From Natrialba chahannaoensis JCM 10990 (GTDB taxonomy: Archaea; Halobacteriota; Halobacteria; Halobacteriales; Natrialbaceae), in assembly GCF_000337135.1 (NCBI RefSeq), contig NZ_AOIN01000038.1:1-53907 (forward strand): a DNA stretch of 53,907 bases, read 5' to 3'. Below the pieces are notes generated by a model that saw only the letters and a list, made by a program, of their open reading frames with translations, searched no databases and was not told the origin of the DNA. Both the position numbers and the translations under genes were made by a program. Positions 38,633 to 47,456 of the stretch are shown piece after piece. Every line of letters begins with the position of its first letter. The stretch's first letter is position 1.

Positions 38633-40990
38633 CTACTGCACATCCACTGTACGGCTCGCCTCCACTGGAACCAGCGGCTCCTCGGGGAAGGCCACGCTCA
38701 CCGTGTACTCGAGTACATCCGCATCAGCGCCAAACACCCCAACCGGCACGGTTTCAGTATCGCGGAGATAGGTGCTGGTGCTGGTCATCTCGACGCCGTT
38801 GACGGTGACTCGGACGCCGGCCCGTGCCGGTTCGCCGACGTTTCGAATCGTGACCTCACAGACTTCGTTCTCGCCGGTGCCGATGGCGTCGGGGAAGGTG
38901 CCCCAGTCGAACTCGATCGAGGGGAGTGTCTGTGCGCCCTCGTAGATCCGTTCGGCGATGCCCTCCGAGAGGCCGGCTGCTACGAGGCCGTCGATATCGG
39001 CGTCGATCACGTCGCCGGGCGTCGAGAGGCCTTCTTTCGCGAGTTTGCTCGCACGACCCGCGGCGACGCCGTCGATGGCCGTCAGGCCGACCGCGTCCTC
39101 GGCGACGCCGTTCTCGATGCGCGCTTCGGTCCGTCGGGAGAGATTCGCCGCGTGCGGCCCGACGAACCGGTCGAGGAACGCGCCGAGTGCGGAGATGAGT
39201 CGCGTCGCGTTTCGCTCGATGACCCAGGCGTCGCTGCGTAACGCACCTGGTGTCGTCCCGCTCGCGGAACTGCGAAGGATGGCGAGCACCTTCCGCTCGC
39301 CCGCTTCCAGATCGCCCGTGTCTACGCCGACGAGCACCGCATCGATCGCGTCTCGTTCGTCCTGCCGGGACGAGACGGAGTCGAACTCCTGAGCGGTCGC
39401 GACGGCCGTCAGAATGTCGTCCATCTCGAGTGCACCTGCATGTTCCTCGGCGCGATCACAGAGAGTGGCGAACTCGGCTGCGGTCTCGAGTCGCAGGTAG
39501 TACTTCGAGGCGAGCACGCCCCGCGGTGTCGCCTCGATCGAGAGGTCGTCACCGGTTTCGACGAAGCCGCGGTCGACGAGTTTCTCGAGGCAGTCTCGGA
39601 CGCGCTGTCTGAGATTCGGGAAGTCGTAGTCCTCCGGGCGAGACTGGCCGCGGACATAGTAGAAGGTCGTCTCGAGCCAGTCCATCACGTCGTCCAGATC
39701 GGTGATGGTCCCCATTGCGATTTCGGCGTTGAGGTGGGTCTCTAAGCTCTCGGCGAGTCGGGACTCGATCTCTTTCCCGTCCCGCAGCAGGCGACGGTAC
39801 TTGTCTGCCTCCGACCCGTCACAGACCACCCAGCCGTAGCCCACGTCGTCGTACCCCGGTCGGCCCGCGCGACCGAGCATCTGGAGCACGTCGAGCGGGC
39901 TCATATCGACCTCGCCCTCGAGTGGGTCGTGCAGTTTCGTGTCTCGAATTACGACGCAGCGAGCGGGGAGGTTCACCCCCCAGGCGAGCGTCGAGGTCGA
40001 GAACAGCAACTCGACGATGCCCTCCTTGAACCACTCCTCGACGAGGTCGCGGTCGTTCTTCGAGAGCCCAGCGTGGTGGAAGGCGACACCGTCGAGGACC
40101 GAGTTTCTGAGCGTGTCGTTCTCGAGTTCCTTCGATTCGGTGTGGAAATCGTAGTTCCCGCGCGCGCCCATCGGAATGTCGCGCTCGGCGATCTCGTCAC
40201 GAGCCTTCTCGGCCGCCCGGACGGTGTCCTGGCGCGACGAGACGAAAACGAGCGCCTGACCGTCCTCGTTCAGGTGCGGTTCGGCGAGGTCGAGCGCCCG
40301 GTAGAGCCGACGGTACTTGTCCGCGAACGAGTTCTCGCCGTGCGTGTAGGTCTTGACGCCGGCGTTCAGGTCGACCGGGCGGTACTCGTCGCCGAACTCG
40401 AAGGTGGTCTCGTCGGGTGCGTCGAGCCACGCGGCCACGTCGGTGACGTTCGGCATGGTCGCCGAGAGGGCGACGACCCGCGGCTCACAGAGCCGTCGCA
40501 GTCGCGAAATCGTCACTTCGAGAACGGACCCTCTGCGGTCGGCGTCCAGCAGGTGGACCTCGTCAATTACGCAGACGTCGATATCCGTCACGAAGTCATA
40601 GCGCCGGGAATCGTGCTTGCGCGTCGCCGAGTCGAGTTTCTCGGGCGTCATCACGAGGATGTCCGCGTGGCGGGCGCGTCTCGAGTTCAGTTCGCGCTCG
40701 CCGGTGACGACGTAGACGGTGTAGTCGAGTTCCTCGAAGCGATCCCAGTCGTCCTCCTTTTCGTTCGTCAGGGCCCGCAGCGGGGCGATAAACAGTGCAG
40801 TGCCGCCATCTGCCAGGGCCTTGCAGATCGCGAGTTCTGCGAGCGCGGTCTTGCCGGATGCGGTGGGCGCGCTCGCGACGACGTTTTCCTCGCGCTCGAG
40901 TAACGCGGGCAGGGCCTCGCGTTGCATGCGGTTGAACTCCTCGAAAGCGAAGGCGTCTGCGAACTCGGGGAGAACCTCGGCAACCTCCAT
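38633..40990 (-). CDS. Ski2-type ATP-dependent DNA/RNA helicase (Hel308-related)
   Basis: 785 residues from the ATG giving MEVAEVLPEF; the upstream extension to 41740 overlaps the next gene and is not used. Superfamily 2 motifs: Q-like MQREALPALL, Walker A APTASGKT at 41-48, Ia APLRALTNEK, DEVH at 143-146, SATMPN, motif IV LVFVSSRQDT, motif V TSTLAWGVNLPA and motif VI QMLGRAGRPG. A winged helix and a Hel308-like ratchet region follow. After these come helix-hairpin-helix repeats (LTAIDGVAAGRASKLAKEG, LVAAGLSEGIAERIY) and a C-terminal beta domain (EVTIRNVGEPARAGVRVTVN) that resembles an Ig/CARDB module. It is shorter than and distinct from classical haloarchaeal Hel308. Likely role: replication fork repair or RNA remodelling (inference). 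Confidence 0.9.
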   Translation of the reverse strand: MEVAEVLPEFADAFAFEEFNRMQREALPALLEREENVVASAPTASGKTALAELAICKALADGGTALFIAPLRALTNEKEDDWDRFEELDYTVYVVTGERELNSRRARHADILVMTPEKLDSATRKHDSRRYDFVTDIDVCVIDEVHLLDADRRGSVLEVTISRLRRLCEPRVVALSATMPNVTDVAAWLDAPDETTFEFGDEYRPVDLNAGVKTYTHGENSFADKYRRLYRALDLAEPHLNEDGQALVFVSSRQDTVRAAEKARDEIAERDIPMGARGNYDFHTESKELENDTLRNSVLDGVAFHHAGLSKNDRDLVEEWFKEGIVELLFSTSTLAWGVNLPARCVVIRDTKLHDPLEGEVDMSPLDVLQMLGRAGRPGYDDVGYGWVVCDGSEADKYRRLLRDGKEIESRLAESLETHLNAEIAMGTITDLDDVMDWLETTFYYVRGQSRPEDYDFPNLRQRVRDCLEKLVDRGFVETGDDLSIEATPRGVLASKYYLRLETAAEFATLCDRAEEHAGALEMDDILTAVATAQEFDSVSSRQDERDAIDAVLVGVDTGDLEAGERKVLAILRSSASGTTPGALRSDAWVIERNATRLISALGAFLDRFVGPHAANLSRRTEARIENGVAEDAVGLTAIDGVAAGRASKLAKEGLSTPGDVIDADIDGLVAAGLSEGIAERIYEGAQTLPSIEFDWGTFPDAIGTGENEVCEVTIRNVGEPARAGVRVTVNGVEMTSTSTYLRDTETVPVGVFGADADVLEYTVSVAFPEEPLVPVEASRTVDVQ

Positions 40991-41127
40991 CACGCGAAAA
41001 CGGGGAGCGGGTGGTGAAAGGCGTTTCCTTCGGATCGTCTCGTGGCTGTTCCGTGATTGAGTGGTTCCTCGTGACTGAGTGCCATCTCGTAACGGACTAT
41101 CAGCAGGGAAGTGGCTCCGCAACCGCC

Positions 41128-41724
41128 TCAAGCTCGGAGCAGTGCCGCCGTCACTGCACCGGCCGTGGCGAAGACGACGGGGTAGATGATCCCGCCGAGG
41201 ATGATCGCCGGCACGAGTTCTGGTGACATCGAGCCGGCCGCTTCGATTCCGAGGAACGACGCCTCGGCGCTCGATTCGGCGACGACGGCACCGAGAGCCA
41301 TGATGATGGCGTAGCCGATCGTCACCGGTGCACCGACGATAACTGCCTCGCCGAGATTGCGAGCGTCGAGCTGGTACGCAAGCACCGCGCCGAACGCGAA
41401 GAGCACGAGCGGCGGGACGACGTACAGCGCCGTTGCGCTCGTAGCGTCGGCCTGGGCGATGAAGTCGACGGTATCGGTGCCGCTGAAGCCCCCGATTCCA
41501 CCGCTCGCTTCGATATCGACCAGGTGGGCGTTGTAGTAGTACCAGGCGACGCCGGTCCATTCGGCGACATGATCGCCAAAACCCTCGCGGACCTGGTCGA
41601 CAACCATCACGTAGGTGATCAGGTAGCCAACCACAGCGGCCAGGACACCGAGTCCGGCGCTCGCTGCAATACTTGCTCCGCGCGATACCGACGCTGCTGG
41701 TGTCGCCAGTGACTGTTGGGTCAT
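41128..41724 (-). CDS. Haloarchaeal membrane protein (DUF7978-like)
   Basis: 198 residues with five hydrophobic segments: ASAGLGVLAAVVGYLITYVMVV, ATALYVVPPLVLFAFGAVLAY, LGEAVIVGAPVTIGYAIIMALG, LVPAIILGGIIYPVVFATAG and a C-terminal part. The loop AEWTGVAWYYYNAHLVDIEASGG between helices 1 and 2 is probably extracellular and has a conserved-looking Trp/Tyr cluster. The family name is from memory; no function is known. It is separated from the helicase gene by about 140 bases. Confidence 0.72.
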   Translation of the reverse strand: MTQQSLATPAASVSRGASIAASAGLGVLAAVVGYLITYVMVVDQVREGFGDHVAEWTGVAWYYYNAHLVDIEASGGIGGFSGTDTVDFIAQADATSATALYVVPPLVLFAFGAVLAYQLDARNLGEAVIVGAPVTIGYAIIMALGAVVAESSAEASFLGIEAAGSMSPELVPAIILGGIIYPVVFATAGAVTAALLRA

Positions 41725-41895
41725 CGCATTGGCTCCCCACCCGAGTTTGTGTAATATGCTTTGTGATTCAAGCGTTCCAATACGGCCTTAGTATCCTGTT
41801 AAACTCGGTCTGTGGGTCGACACGGTACCCAGTTTCAACCGCCTGTCCCTCGATCAGGAACGTCCTGGTTCGCTTGCTCACCACTCGAGTGGGTC

Positions 41896-42408
41896 TCAGA
41901 TGGGTGAACTGCTGTGTGTAATCTCGCCTAGCTCGTCGCTGAGCACTCCCGAGGCTCGTTGGGGTTGTGGAACGCGTTCGAACGTCAGTTCTGGATCGCC
42001 GGAGCCAGCCGTGTAGACGGTCAGCGTTCCGTATCCCAGTACGCGACCGACAACCGACTGCTGGAGCGTCGCGTTCTGGACGCGGTCAAGGCGAAACTGG
42101 GTCACGTCTCGCGAGACGACGCCGTGTTTCTTGTACAGTTCCGCCGACGTGATCACGTAGTGGGTATTTCGCCAGAAGACGTACTGGATGAGGGCGACAA
42201 TCGCGCCACCGAGTGCCAGCGCGATTCCCACGTAGGTGAGCAGTCCCATTCCGTCGGACGCGCTCCATCCTGTGAGGATGAAGCCGACGAGTACCAGTCC
42301 CACCGCGATCGGCATCCTGATCCCCATCGTGACCGGGTGTGGTCGGCTCTCCCAGACGATCCGTTCACCGTCCGAGAGGTGGAGCCAATCCAGCGTCGAC
42401 GGAGTCAT
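41896..42408 (-). CDS. Membrane protein with bacterial PH domain (YdbS-like)
   Basis: 170 residues. A short N-terminal segment (LDWLHLSDGERIVWESRPHP) is typical of bPH2 proteins. Two membrane helices follow (IAVGLVLVGFILTGW and LTYVGIALALGGAIVALIQYVFW), then the PH-like beta sheet HYVITSAELYKKHGVVSRDVTQFRLDRVQNATLQQS, continuing GTLTVYTAGSGDPELTFERV. The 'NTxYxIT...GxxxxxxxxIxxxRVQxxxxxQ' pattern is diagnostic. Its role is unknown; related proteins are membrane-associated and stress-linked in some bacteria. Confidence 0.87.
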   Translation of the reverse strand: MTPSTLDWLHLSDGERIVWESRPHPVTMGIRMPIAVGLVLVGFILTGWSASDGMGLLTYVGIALALGGAIVALIQYVFWRNTHYVITSAELYKKHGVVSRDVTQFRLDRVQNATLQQSVVGRVLGYGTLTVYTAGSGDPELTFERVPQPQRASGVLSDELGEITHSSSPI

Positions 42409-42479
42409 ACAATCGTCTACTTCATTCGGCTCCGTAAAGCTATCGCGCGGTATTTTCGCGTTTCATGGGGTATCTCGGG

Positions 42480-43880
42480 TTAATCGGCTGCTTCAGACTG
42501 GGCCACCTCGACTGCTCGCGTGTTCATCCCGGTCGCCGTCTCATACCAGTAGTAGACGCCTAGTCCGAGTGCGGCGACGATGTTCGAGATGGTTACGGCC
42601 CAGAAGACGCCGTTGACTCCCATTTGGAAGAGGTACGCCGCGGCGAGTGCGACCGGGATGCGGACGATCCAGTACTGGAGCAATGTCGCAACCAGGCTCG
42701 TCCGCGTGCGCCGCGCGCCGTTGAACCCGGCTTGCAGGAGATACGTCGCACCGATGGCCCAGTAGCTGTACGCGAGAATCTGCAGGTAGTCCGCGGCGAC
42801 TGCAATCTCTGTCGGCGTCGCGTCGGGAACGAACAGCATCGACAGCGTCTCCGGTATCAGCCACTGGATCACGCCGACGACCGTGAGCCCAACGCTCGCC
42901 ATGACCACACCGGTCCACGTCGTCCGTCGCGCCCGCTCCGGAAGTTCTGCCCCGAGGTTCTGCCCGATCATACTCTGTGCGGCCTGTTGTAGCCCGATTG
43001 CAGGCACGAACGCAATTGCTGCGACCCGCGCCCCGATCGTGTACGCGGCGAGTCCCGGGTCCCCGCCGACGAGCGTTACGAGCCAGACCATCCCAACGCG
43101 GGCGGATTGGCTCGAGACGTACTGTCCAGCCGTTGGCCAGCCGATGTCGATAATCTCGCGACAGTCCGTCCGGGAGTACGTGAGTACGTCCCGCGAAAGG
43201 ACGAACCCGTTACGGCCGGCCAACGCCAGTGCGAGTCCGAACGCGAAGCCGATCGTGTAGCCAATACCGGTCGCGAGCGCCGCGCCGGTGACGCCCAGTT
43301 CGGGGAACAGCCACCAGCCGAAGATGAGGAACGGGTCGAGGACGATGTTCACGGCAACTGCGACGACGTTGATGTACAGCGCTGCGCGCGTATCTCCCCA
43401 GCCGATGAAGCCCGACTCGAGTGCCTCACTTGTGCTCAGGGCGGGAAAGAGGAGTGCGCTGACGGCGAGGTAGGCGGCCGCGTACTGAGTGACGAGGTCG
43501 CTCGCACCGAAGAGGGAGACGATGTCGGCGGCGAAGTAGGCGACGACGAGGCCAGCGAGGCCGCCGGCAGCGAAGCCGACGACGATACCGTTTGCTGCGC
43601 CACGTCGTGCACGGCGGTCGGCGTCCGCGCCAACCCGCTGTGAGACGAGGACCTGCGTACCGACGCCGGCACCGATCGAGACGGCGGCGAGGAGGCCGGT
43701 GAGTGGAAACGTGAGGCCGACTGCGGCGACCGCTTCGAGGCTGTGTCGACCCAGCCAGAGGGTGTCGACGACTTGCTGGACCACCTGCACGAGGTTCTGA
43801 ACGAGCAGCGGTGCCGCCAGGATCGCGAGCACCTTGTGAATAGGCCCTGTTGTGATCTCCGTCCGATCGAGATCGAGCAT
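42480..43880 (-). CDS. MATE-family multidrug/organic cation efflux protein
   Basis: 466 residues from the ATG giving MLDLDRTEITTG; an upstream ATG at 43916 (MFIS...) adds 12 residues but overlaps a TATA element. Twelve helices in two MatE halves: LAILAAPLLVQNLVQVVQQVVDTLWLGR, then VGLTFPLTGLLAAVSIGAGVGTQVLVSQRVGAD in the first half; IGWPTAGQYVSSQSARVGMVWLV and AIGLQQAAQSMIGQNLGA in the second. The protein exports drugs or metabolites against sodium or proton flow. It is divergent from lipA. Confidence 0.93.
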   Translation of the reverse strand: MLDLDRTEITTGPIHKVLAILAAPLLVQNLVQVVQQVVDTLWLGRHSLEAVAAVGLTFPLTGLLAAVSIGAGVGTQVLVSQRVGADADRRARRGAANGIVVGFAAGGLAGLVVAYFAADIVSLFGASDLVTQYAAAYLAVSALLFPALSTSEALESGFIGWGDTRAALYINVVAVAVNIVLDPFLIFGWWLFPELGVTGAALATGIGYTIGFAFGLALALAGRNGFVLSRDVLTYSRTDCREIIDIGWPTAGQYVSSQSARVGMVWLVTLVGGDPGLAAYTIGARVAAIAFVPAIGLQQAAQSMIGQNLGAELPERARRTTWTGVVMASVGLTVVGVIQWLIPETLSMLFVPDATPTEIAVAADYLQILAYSYWAIGATYLLQAGFNGARRTRTSLVATLLQYWIVRIPVALAAAYLFQMGVNGVFWAVTISNIVAALGLGVYYWYETATGMNTRAVEVAQSEAAD

Positions 43881-43904
43881 CTCGTACCCACGGTGATTGG
43901 TAGG

Positions 43905-43914
43905 GGAAATAAAC
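43905..43914 (-). promoter_or_regulatory. TATA-like box for the MATE gene
   Basis: GTTTATTTCC on the minus strand, about 25-34 nt before the ATG at 43880. It supports that start. Confidence 0.55.
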
Positions 43915-44016
43915 ATTGCTATTAGGTAGTATGGGGCGCGGTGATCACTACCAGACACCACTGCTGGGGACACCCGACCACCACCATTTTTCCCATCTGG
44001 CCGCCTCGGTCCGGGT

Positions 44017-44982
44017 ATGAGCAGCGCTCGGAAGCCCGACTGGCTCAAGATGCGACCGCCATCAGGTCGGGAGTTTACCGACATTCGGGAGACACTCCGC
44101 GAGCGGAATCTCCACACCGTCTGTGAGGAGGCCAACTGTCCGAACCTCGGCGAGTGTTGGTCCGGCGGAGCCGGCACTGGCGAGGGCGACGGTGGCACAG
44201 CGACGTTCATGCTCATGGGCGATCGGTGCTCCCGTGCGTGTAACTTTTGTGACGTAACCACGGGCGGCATGGAGCCACTCGATCCCGACGAACCGGCCAA
44301 CGTCGCCGACGCCGTCGCCGAGATCGGTCTCGACTACGTTGTGTTGACCTCAGTCGACCGTGACGATCTGCCAGATCAGGGTGCGGGCCACTTCGCCGAG
44401 ACGATTCGCGAGATCAAGGATCGTCATCCGGGCATCCTCGTCGAGGTCCTCATTCCAGACTTTCAGGGCGAACCCGAGCTCGTCCGCAAGATCATCGACG
44501 CCGATCCAGACGTGATCGCACACAACGTCGAAACCGTCGACCGGCTCCAGTTCCCCGTTCGTGACCGCCGCGCCAGCTACGAACAGTCGCTTTCGGTGCT
44601 CGAACAGGTCGAGCGCGAATCCGACATCTACACCAAGACCTCGATCATGCTCGGCCACGGCGAGTACGACCACGAAGTCTACCAGACGCTCGCCGACTGT
44701 CGCGAGCACGGCGTCGATATCGTCACGCTCGGTCAGTACCTCCAGCCCTCGCGCAGCCACCTCGATGTCCAGCGCTACGATCATCCGCACAAGTACGAGA
44801 CGTGGCGGCAGGTCGCCGAAGACGAACTCAACTTCCTCTACTGTGCGAGCGGGCCAATGGTCCGCTCCTCCTACAAGGCCGGCGAGCTGTTCGTCGACGC
44901 CGTCCTCCGGGAAGGAACGAGCGTTGACGAGGCACGACAGCGCGCTCGCCGTGCAGACACCTCGGTTTCCGTCTCGGAGTGA
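44017..44982 (+). CDS. lipA: Lipoyl synthase
   Basis: Radical-SAM enzyme that inserts two sulfurs into octanoyl groups on lipoyl domains. 321 residues with both iron-sulfur sites: the auxiliary cluster C36, C41, C47 (CEEANCPNLGEC) and the SAM cluster C71, C75, C78 (CSRACNFC). The other family motifs (RDDLPDQGA, ETVDRLQFPVRDRRA, KTSIMLGHGE, LGQYLQPSRSHL) are complete, and the C-terminal RSSYKAGE motif carries the conserved serine. It lies about 350 bases upstream of the 2-oxoacid dehydrogenase genes in the same direction; its product would modify the E2 subunit encoded there. Confidence 0.97.
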   Translation: MSSARKPDWLKMRPPSGREFTDIRETLRERNLHTVCEEANCPNLGECWSGGAGTGEGDGGTATFMLMGDRCSRACNFCDVTTGGMEPLDPDEPANVADAVAEIGLDYVVLTSVDRDDLPDQGAGHFAETIREIKDRHPGILVEVLIPDFQGEPELVRKIIDADPDVIAHNVETVDRLQFPVRDRRASYEQSLSVLEQVERESDIYTKTSIMLGHGEYDHEVYQTLADCREHGVDIVTLGQYLQPSRSHLDVQRYDHPHKYETWRQVAEDELNFLYCASGPMVRSSYKAGELFVDAVLREGTSVDEARQRARRADTSVSVSE

Positions 44983-45331
44983 GTTCAGACATATCCAGCA
45001 CCGCTGGGCGCTGTCTAGTTTCTCACTGTCCCTCTCTCACCGATAACGCAGTCCCTACTCGAGTACGAGCTGTCTTTCCCAGTTCATTACTGGTTTCCTG
45101 TTCCTCCGATCGGTGCGTAGCTGCCCAACCGTTCACTGTTCACGGTACCCGACGGGTATTTCTGGAACTATTACAAAACGAGGTGTCTTGGTGAACGTTT
45201 GAATTATTTAGCCCGTACTCGTACTGTGTCCCACGGTCTGTCTCGCAAGAATTCCTCTGATAGTAAACTATTTACGAAAATCCTTTAACACAAGCGATAA
45301 TTCATTAGAGTATGCGCAGGTGGGACTCTCC
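44983..45331 (+). promoter_or_regulatory. Intergenic promoter region ahead of the E1-alpha gene
   Basis: About 350 bases without a gene. The last 130 are AT-rich and contain several TATA-like words: GAATTATTTAG (about 45200), AAACTATTTACG (about 45265) and CCTTTAACAC (45282-45291). The last lies about 40-50 nt before the GTG. The number of candidate boxes suggests more than one start site or extra regulation of the dehydrogenase operon. Confidence 0.5.
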
Positions 45332-46441
45332 GTGAGCACGATACAGCGCGACCCCCGAGAACGAGTACAGATCCTCGATGATGCCGGACGCGTCCGCGAG
45401 GGCGTCGAAGTGCCGGATATCGCCGAGGACAAATTGCTCGAGATGTACGAACAGATGCGGCTGGTTCGTCACTTCGACGAGCGCGCCGTGAGCCTTCAGC
45501 GACAGGGGCGGATGGGAACGTATCCGCCGTTGTCGGGTCAGGAAGGTGCGCAGGTCGCAAGCGCACACGCACTCGACACCGACGACTGGCTGTTCCCGAG
45601 CTACCGTGAACACGGTGCCGGACTGGTTCGTGGGCTCTCGCTCGAACGCACCCTGCTGTACTGGATGGGCCACGAGCAGGGCAACGAGATTCCGGAAGAC
45701 GCGAACATCTTCACCGTCGCTGTCCCGATTGCAACGCAGATCCCCCACGCAACGGGGGCTGCCTGGGCCTCGAAGCTGAAAGACGAGGAGAAGGCATTCA
45801 TCTGTTACTTCGGCGACGGTGCGACCTCGGAGGGCGACTTCCACGAGGGGCTCAACTTCGCCGGTGTCTTTGATACGCCGAACATCTTCTTCTGTAACAA
45901 CAACCAGTGGGCCATCTCGGTCCCGCGCGAACGTCAGACCGCAAGCGCGACGCTCGCCCAGAAGGCGACCGCCTACGGCTTCGAGGGTGTCCAGGTCGAC
46001 GGGATGGACCCACTCGCCGTCTACAAGGTCACGCGCGACGCTGTCGAGAAAGCGAAGAACCCTGGCGAGGACGAACTCCGTCCGACGCTGATCGAGGCCG
46101 TCCAGTACCGCTTCGGTGCCCACACCACCGCCGACGACCCCTCCGTCTACCGCGACGACGAGGAAGTCGAGCGCTGGAAGCAAAAGGATCCGATCCCGCG
46201 CCTCGAGACGTACATGCGCAACCACGGCATGCTCGACGACGAGCGCGTCGACGCCATCGAGTCGCGCATCGAAACCGACGTTGCAGACGCAATCGACGCC
46301 GCAGAGGCCGTCGAACGACCTGACCCTGCCGAGATCTTCGCCCACGTTTACGAGGGCATGCCCAAGCGACTGCAAGAACAACTCGAGTGGTTCGAATCGA
46401 TTCGCGAGGAACACGGCGACGACGCGCTGCTGGAGGGATAA
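45332..46441 (+). CDS. pdhA: 2-oxoacid dehydrogenase complex E1 component, alpha chain
   Basis: 369 residues starting at a GTG that gives (M)[14 protein letters not shown]; an earlier in-frame GTG (45320) adds four residues. Thiamine-diphosphate motif GDG...NN: G161-D162-G163 in [19 protein letters not shown] and NN at 190-191. The FPSYREHG and [11 protein letters not shown] segments are typical of the alpha chain. Haloarchaea carry such complexes, but pyruvate is oxidised by ferredoxin oxidoreductases, so the true substrate (a branched-chain oxoacid or another 2-oxoacid) is open. The name pdh follows common annotation. The next gene starts three bases after the stop. Confidence 0.93.
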   Translation: MSTIQRDPRERVQILDDAGRVREGVEVPDIAEDKLLEMYEQMRLVRHFDERAVSLQRQGRMGTYPPLSGQEGAQVASAHALDTDDWLFPSYREHGAGLVRGLSLERTLLYWMGHEQGNEIPEDANIFTVAVPIATQIPHATGAAWASKLKDEEKAFICYFGDGATSEGDFHEGLNFAGVFDTPNIFFCNNNQWAISVPRERQTASATLAQKATAYGFEGVQVDGMDPLAVYKVTRDAVEKAKNPGEDELRPTLIEAVQYRFGAHTTADDPSVYRDDEEVERWKQKDPIPRLETYMRNHGMLDDERVDAIESRIETDVADAIDAAEAVERPDPAEIFAHVYEGMPKRLQEQLEWFESIREEHGDDALLEG

Positions 46442-46444
46442 TCT

Positions 46445-47455
46445 ATGGCTGCAGAATCTCACATCGACACTGACACCGAAACTGACAACCTGACGCTGGT
46501 ACAGGCAGTCCGAGACGGACTCCACAGCGAGATGGAACGCGATGAGGACGTCGTCGTCATGGGCGAGGACGTCGGCAAGAACGGCGGCGTCTTCCGCGCG
46601 ACTGAAGGACTGTACGAGGAGTTCGGCGACAATCGCGTCATCGACACGCCGCTCGCGGAGTCGGGTATCATCGGTACCGCGATCGGGATGGCCGCCTACG
46701 GAATGCGCCCGGTCCCCGAGATGCAGTTCCTTGGCTTCATCTACCCCGGCTTCGACCAGATCGTCTCACACGCAGCACGACTGCGGACGCGCTCGCGCGG
46801 CCGATTCACGTGCCCGCTTGTCATCCGTGCACCCTACGGCGGCGGCATCCGCGCGCCCGAACACCACTCCGAGTCCTCGGAGGCAATGTTCGCCCACCAG
46901 CCTGGACTCAAGGTTGTCGTTCCATCGACGCCGTACGACACGAAGGGGCTGCTGACGAGCGCGATTCGTTCGCCTGACCCGGTGCTCTTCCTCGAACCGA
47001 AGCTCATCTACCGGGCGTTCCGTGAGGAAGTCCCCGCAGAATCGTACGAGGTGCCACTCGACGAGGCCGCCGTCCGCAGCGAAGGGTCGGACATCTCCGT
47101 CTTCACGTGGGGGGCGATGACCCGGCCGACGATCGAGGCCGCAGAGAACCTCGAAGGTGAGATCGACGTCGAGGTCGTCGACCTCCGGACGCTTTCGCCG
47201 CTCGACGAGGACACGATCATTGAGTCGTTCAAGAAGACCGGCCGTGCAGCGGTCGTCCACGAGGCTCCCCAGACGGGTGGCCTCGGCGCAGAAATCGCTG
47301 CGACGATTCAGGAGGAAGCACTGCTCTACCAGGAGGCACCGGTCGAGCGCATCACCGGCTTCGATACGCCGTTCCCGCTGTACGCGCTCGAAGACTACTA
47401 CCTGCCCGAGGCCGAACGCATCGAATCGGGCATCCGCGACGCGATGGGGTTCTAA
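46445..47455 (+). CDS. pdhB: 2-oxoacid dehydrogenase complex E1 component, beta chain
   Basis: 336 residues. An N-terminal transketolase-like pyrimidine-binding domain has LTLVQAVRDGLHSEM and VMGEDVGKNGGVFRATEGL, with the catalytic Glu of TPLAESGIIGTAIGMA. Other family elements are PYGGGIRAPEHHSES and the C-terminal domain VVDLRTLSPLDEDTIIESFKKTGR followed by HEAPQTGGLGAEIAATI. Pairs with the alpha chain to form the alpha2-beta2 E1 that decarboxylates the 2-oxoacid and loads the E2 lipoyl group. Three bases after E1-alpha and one base before E2. Confidence 0.96.
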   Translation: MAAESHIDTDTETDNLTLVQAVRDGLHSEMERDEDVVVMGEDVGKNGGVFRATEGLYEEFGDNRVIDTPLAESGIIGTAIGMAAYGMRPVPEMQFLGFIYPGFDQIVSHAARLRTRSRGRFTCPLVIRAPYGGGIRAPEHHSESSEAMFAHQPGLKVVVPSTPYDTKGLLTSAIRSPDPVLFLEPKLIYRAFREEVPAESYEVPLDEAAVRSEGSDISVFTWGAMTRPTIEAAENLEGEIDVEVVDLRTLSPLDEDTIIESFKKTGRAAVVHEAPQTGGLGAEIAATIQEEALLYQEAPVERITGFDTPFPLYALEDYYLPEAERIESGIRDAMGF

Positions 47456-47456
47456 C

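Noticed and set aside
40991-41740. N-terminal extension of the helicase frame
   Set aside because: It overlaps the membrane-protein gene at 41128-41724 in another frame and has an arginine-rich shadow composition; the conserved helicase starts at MEVAEV.
45305-46525. 406-codon open frame opposite the E1-alpha gene
   Set aside because: Shadow of a clearly identified gene; no promoter or motif of its own.
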